A DNA stretch of 5,624 nucleotides from an uncultured Bacillota bacterium (lineage in GTDB: Bacteria; Bacillota; Clostridia; Tissierellales; Tepidimicrobiaceae): positions 1 to 5,624 of the forward strand of contig CALBUB010000101.1 in assembly GCA_937967955.1 (NCBI GenBank). The letters are read 5' to 3'. Both the position numbers and the translations under genes were made by a program. Every line of letters starts with the position of its first letter. The first letter of the stretch is position 1. Below the pieces are notes generated by a model. It did no database searches and was not told the origin of the DNA. It saw nothing but the letters and a program-made list of their open reading frames with translations. Shown piece by piece: positions 5,484 through 5,624 of the stretch.

Positions 5484-5512
5484 ATTATATCATTATAATG
5501 AAGGAAGGACAA
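5484..5512 (-). promoter_or_regulatory. SigA-type promoter of the PAS activator gene
   Basis: On the - strand TTGTCC (5512-5507) and TATAAT (5489-5484) are separated by exactly 17 bp, and TG precedes the -10 by one base (extended -10). Transcription would start near 5477, giving a leader of about 65 nt. The spacer contains the perfect 12-bp palindrome TCATTATAATGA (5490-5501), a possible operator site. This is the best promoter in the window. Confidence 0.7.
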
Positions 5513-5624
5513 GCTTAAAGCCTTATGGCTGCTACTGAAAAAATAACCTATTTTCTATAGAATTAACAAGTAATATCCATAACTATCCCAATCCCCCTTA
5601 CACCTAGAAATACTATTATTTGGT
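5513..5624. other. Region upstream of the activator promoter, no gene recognised
   Basis: AT-rich sequence with no supported coding region on either strand. A tiny hairpin AGCC-TTAT-GGCT (5519-5530) is present. The 6-mers TTATGG (5523-5528) and CCATAA (5577-5582) match the half-sites of the nhaC dyad in inverted order, 48 bp apart, which may be chance. Activator binding sites could lie here, but nothing is firm. Confidence 0.4.

Noticed and set aside
5563..5622. Open frame of about 19 residues entering from the right edge on the - strand (ends ...VMDITC)
   Set aside because: Too short to support as the end of a real gene; no clear terminator follows it. Sequence beyond the window would decide.
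1..5624. CRISPR arrays, tRNA/rRNA genes, insertion sequences
   Set aside because: No regularly spaced repeats, no cloverleaf or rRNA-like segments, and no transposase or terminal inverted repeats were seen on reading both strands.

Overview
The window looks like chromosomal DNA of a low-GC, Gram-positive anaerobe of the Clostridia/Tissierellia type. The evidence is the AT-rich base composition, strong AGGAGG-type ribosome sites, TTG start use, a rubrerythrin-like ferritin, and a RocR-like PAS/sigma-54 activator next to an NhaC-family transporter. This placement is inferred from style and gene content, not from a marker gene.

The left half (1-2463) is read on the + strand and holds two groups. 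The first is a sulfur or selenium module. It consists of the C-terminal end of a TusA-family sulfur carrier (1-135), a small stem-loop, an extended -10 promoter, and a YeeE/YedE-type thiosulfate or sulfur-compound channel encoded as two overlapping half-genes (223-873 and 854-1393), closed by a terminator at 1403-1433. The second group is a two-gene unit. A 148-residue cysteine-rich protein that I do not recognise (1538-1984, TTG start) is followed after 20 nt by a rubrerythrin-like ferritin-family diiron protein without a rubredoxin domain (2005-2463). A dyad lies upstream of this unit, and a long hairpin that includes the last codons of the ferritin ends it.

The right half (2491-5412) is read on the - strand and converges on the same hairpin. 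A PAS + AAA+ + HTH enhancer-binding activator (5412 to 3994) is transcribed from a good SigA-type promoter (5512-5484). It is followed by an NhaC-family Na+/H+-coupled antiporter (3906 to 2491). The pair looks like a local regulator and its transporter, probably for an organic or amino acid sensed by the PAS domain, but no sigma-54 -24/-12 promoter is visible in the gap.

The most interesting parts are the uncharacterised cysteine-rich protein paired with the diiron protein, which could be an oxidative-stress or metal-handling pair with an unusual electron donor, and the split three-cysteine YeeE/YedE channel next to a TusA-type protein.
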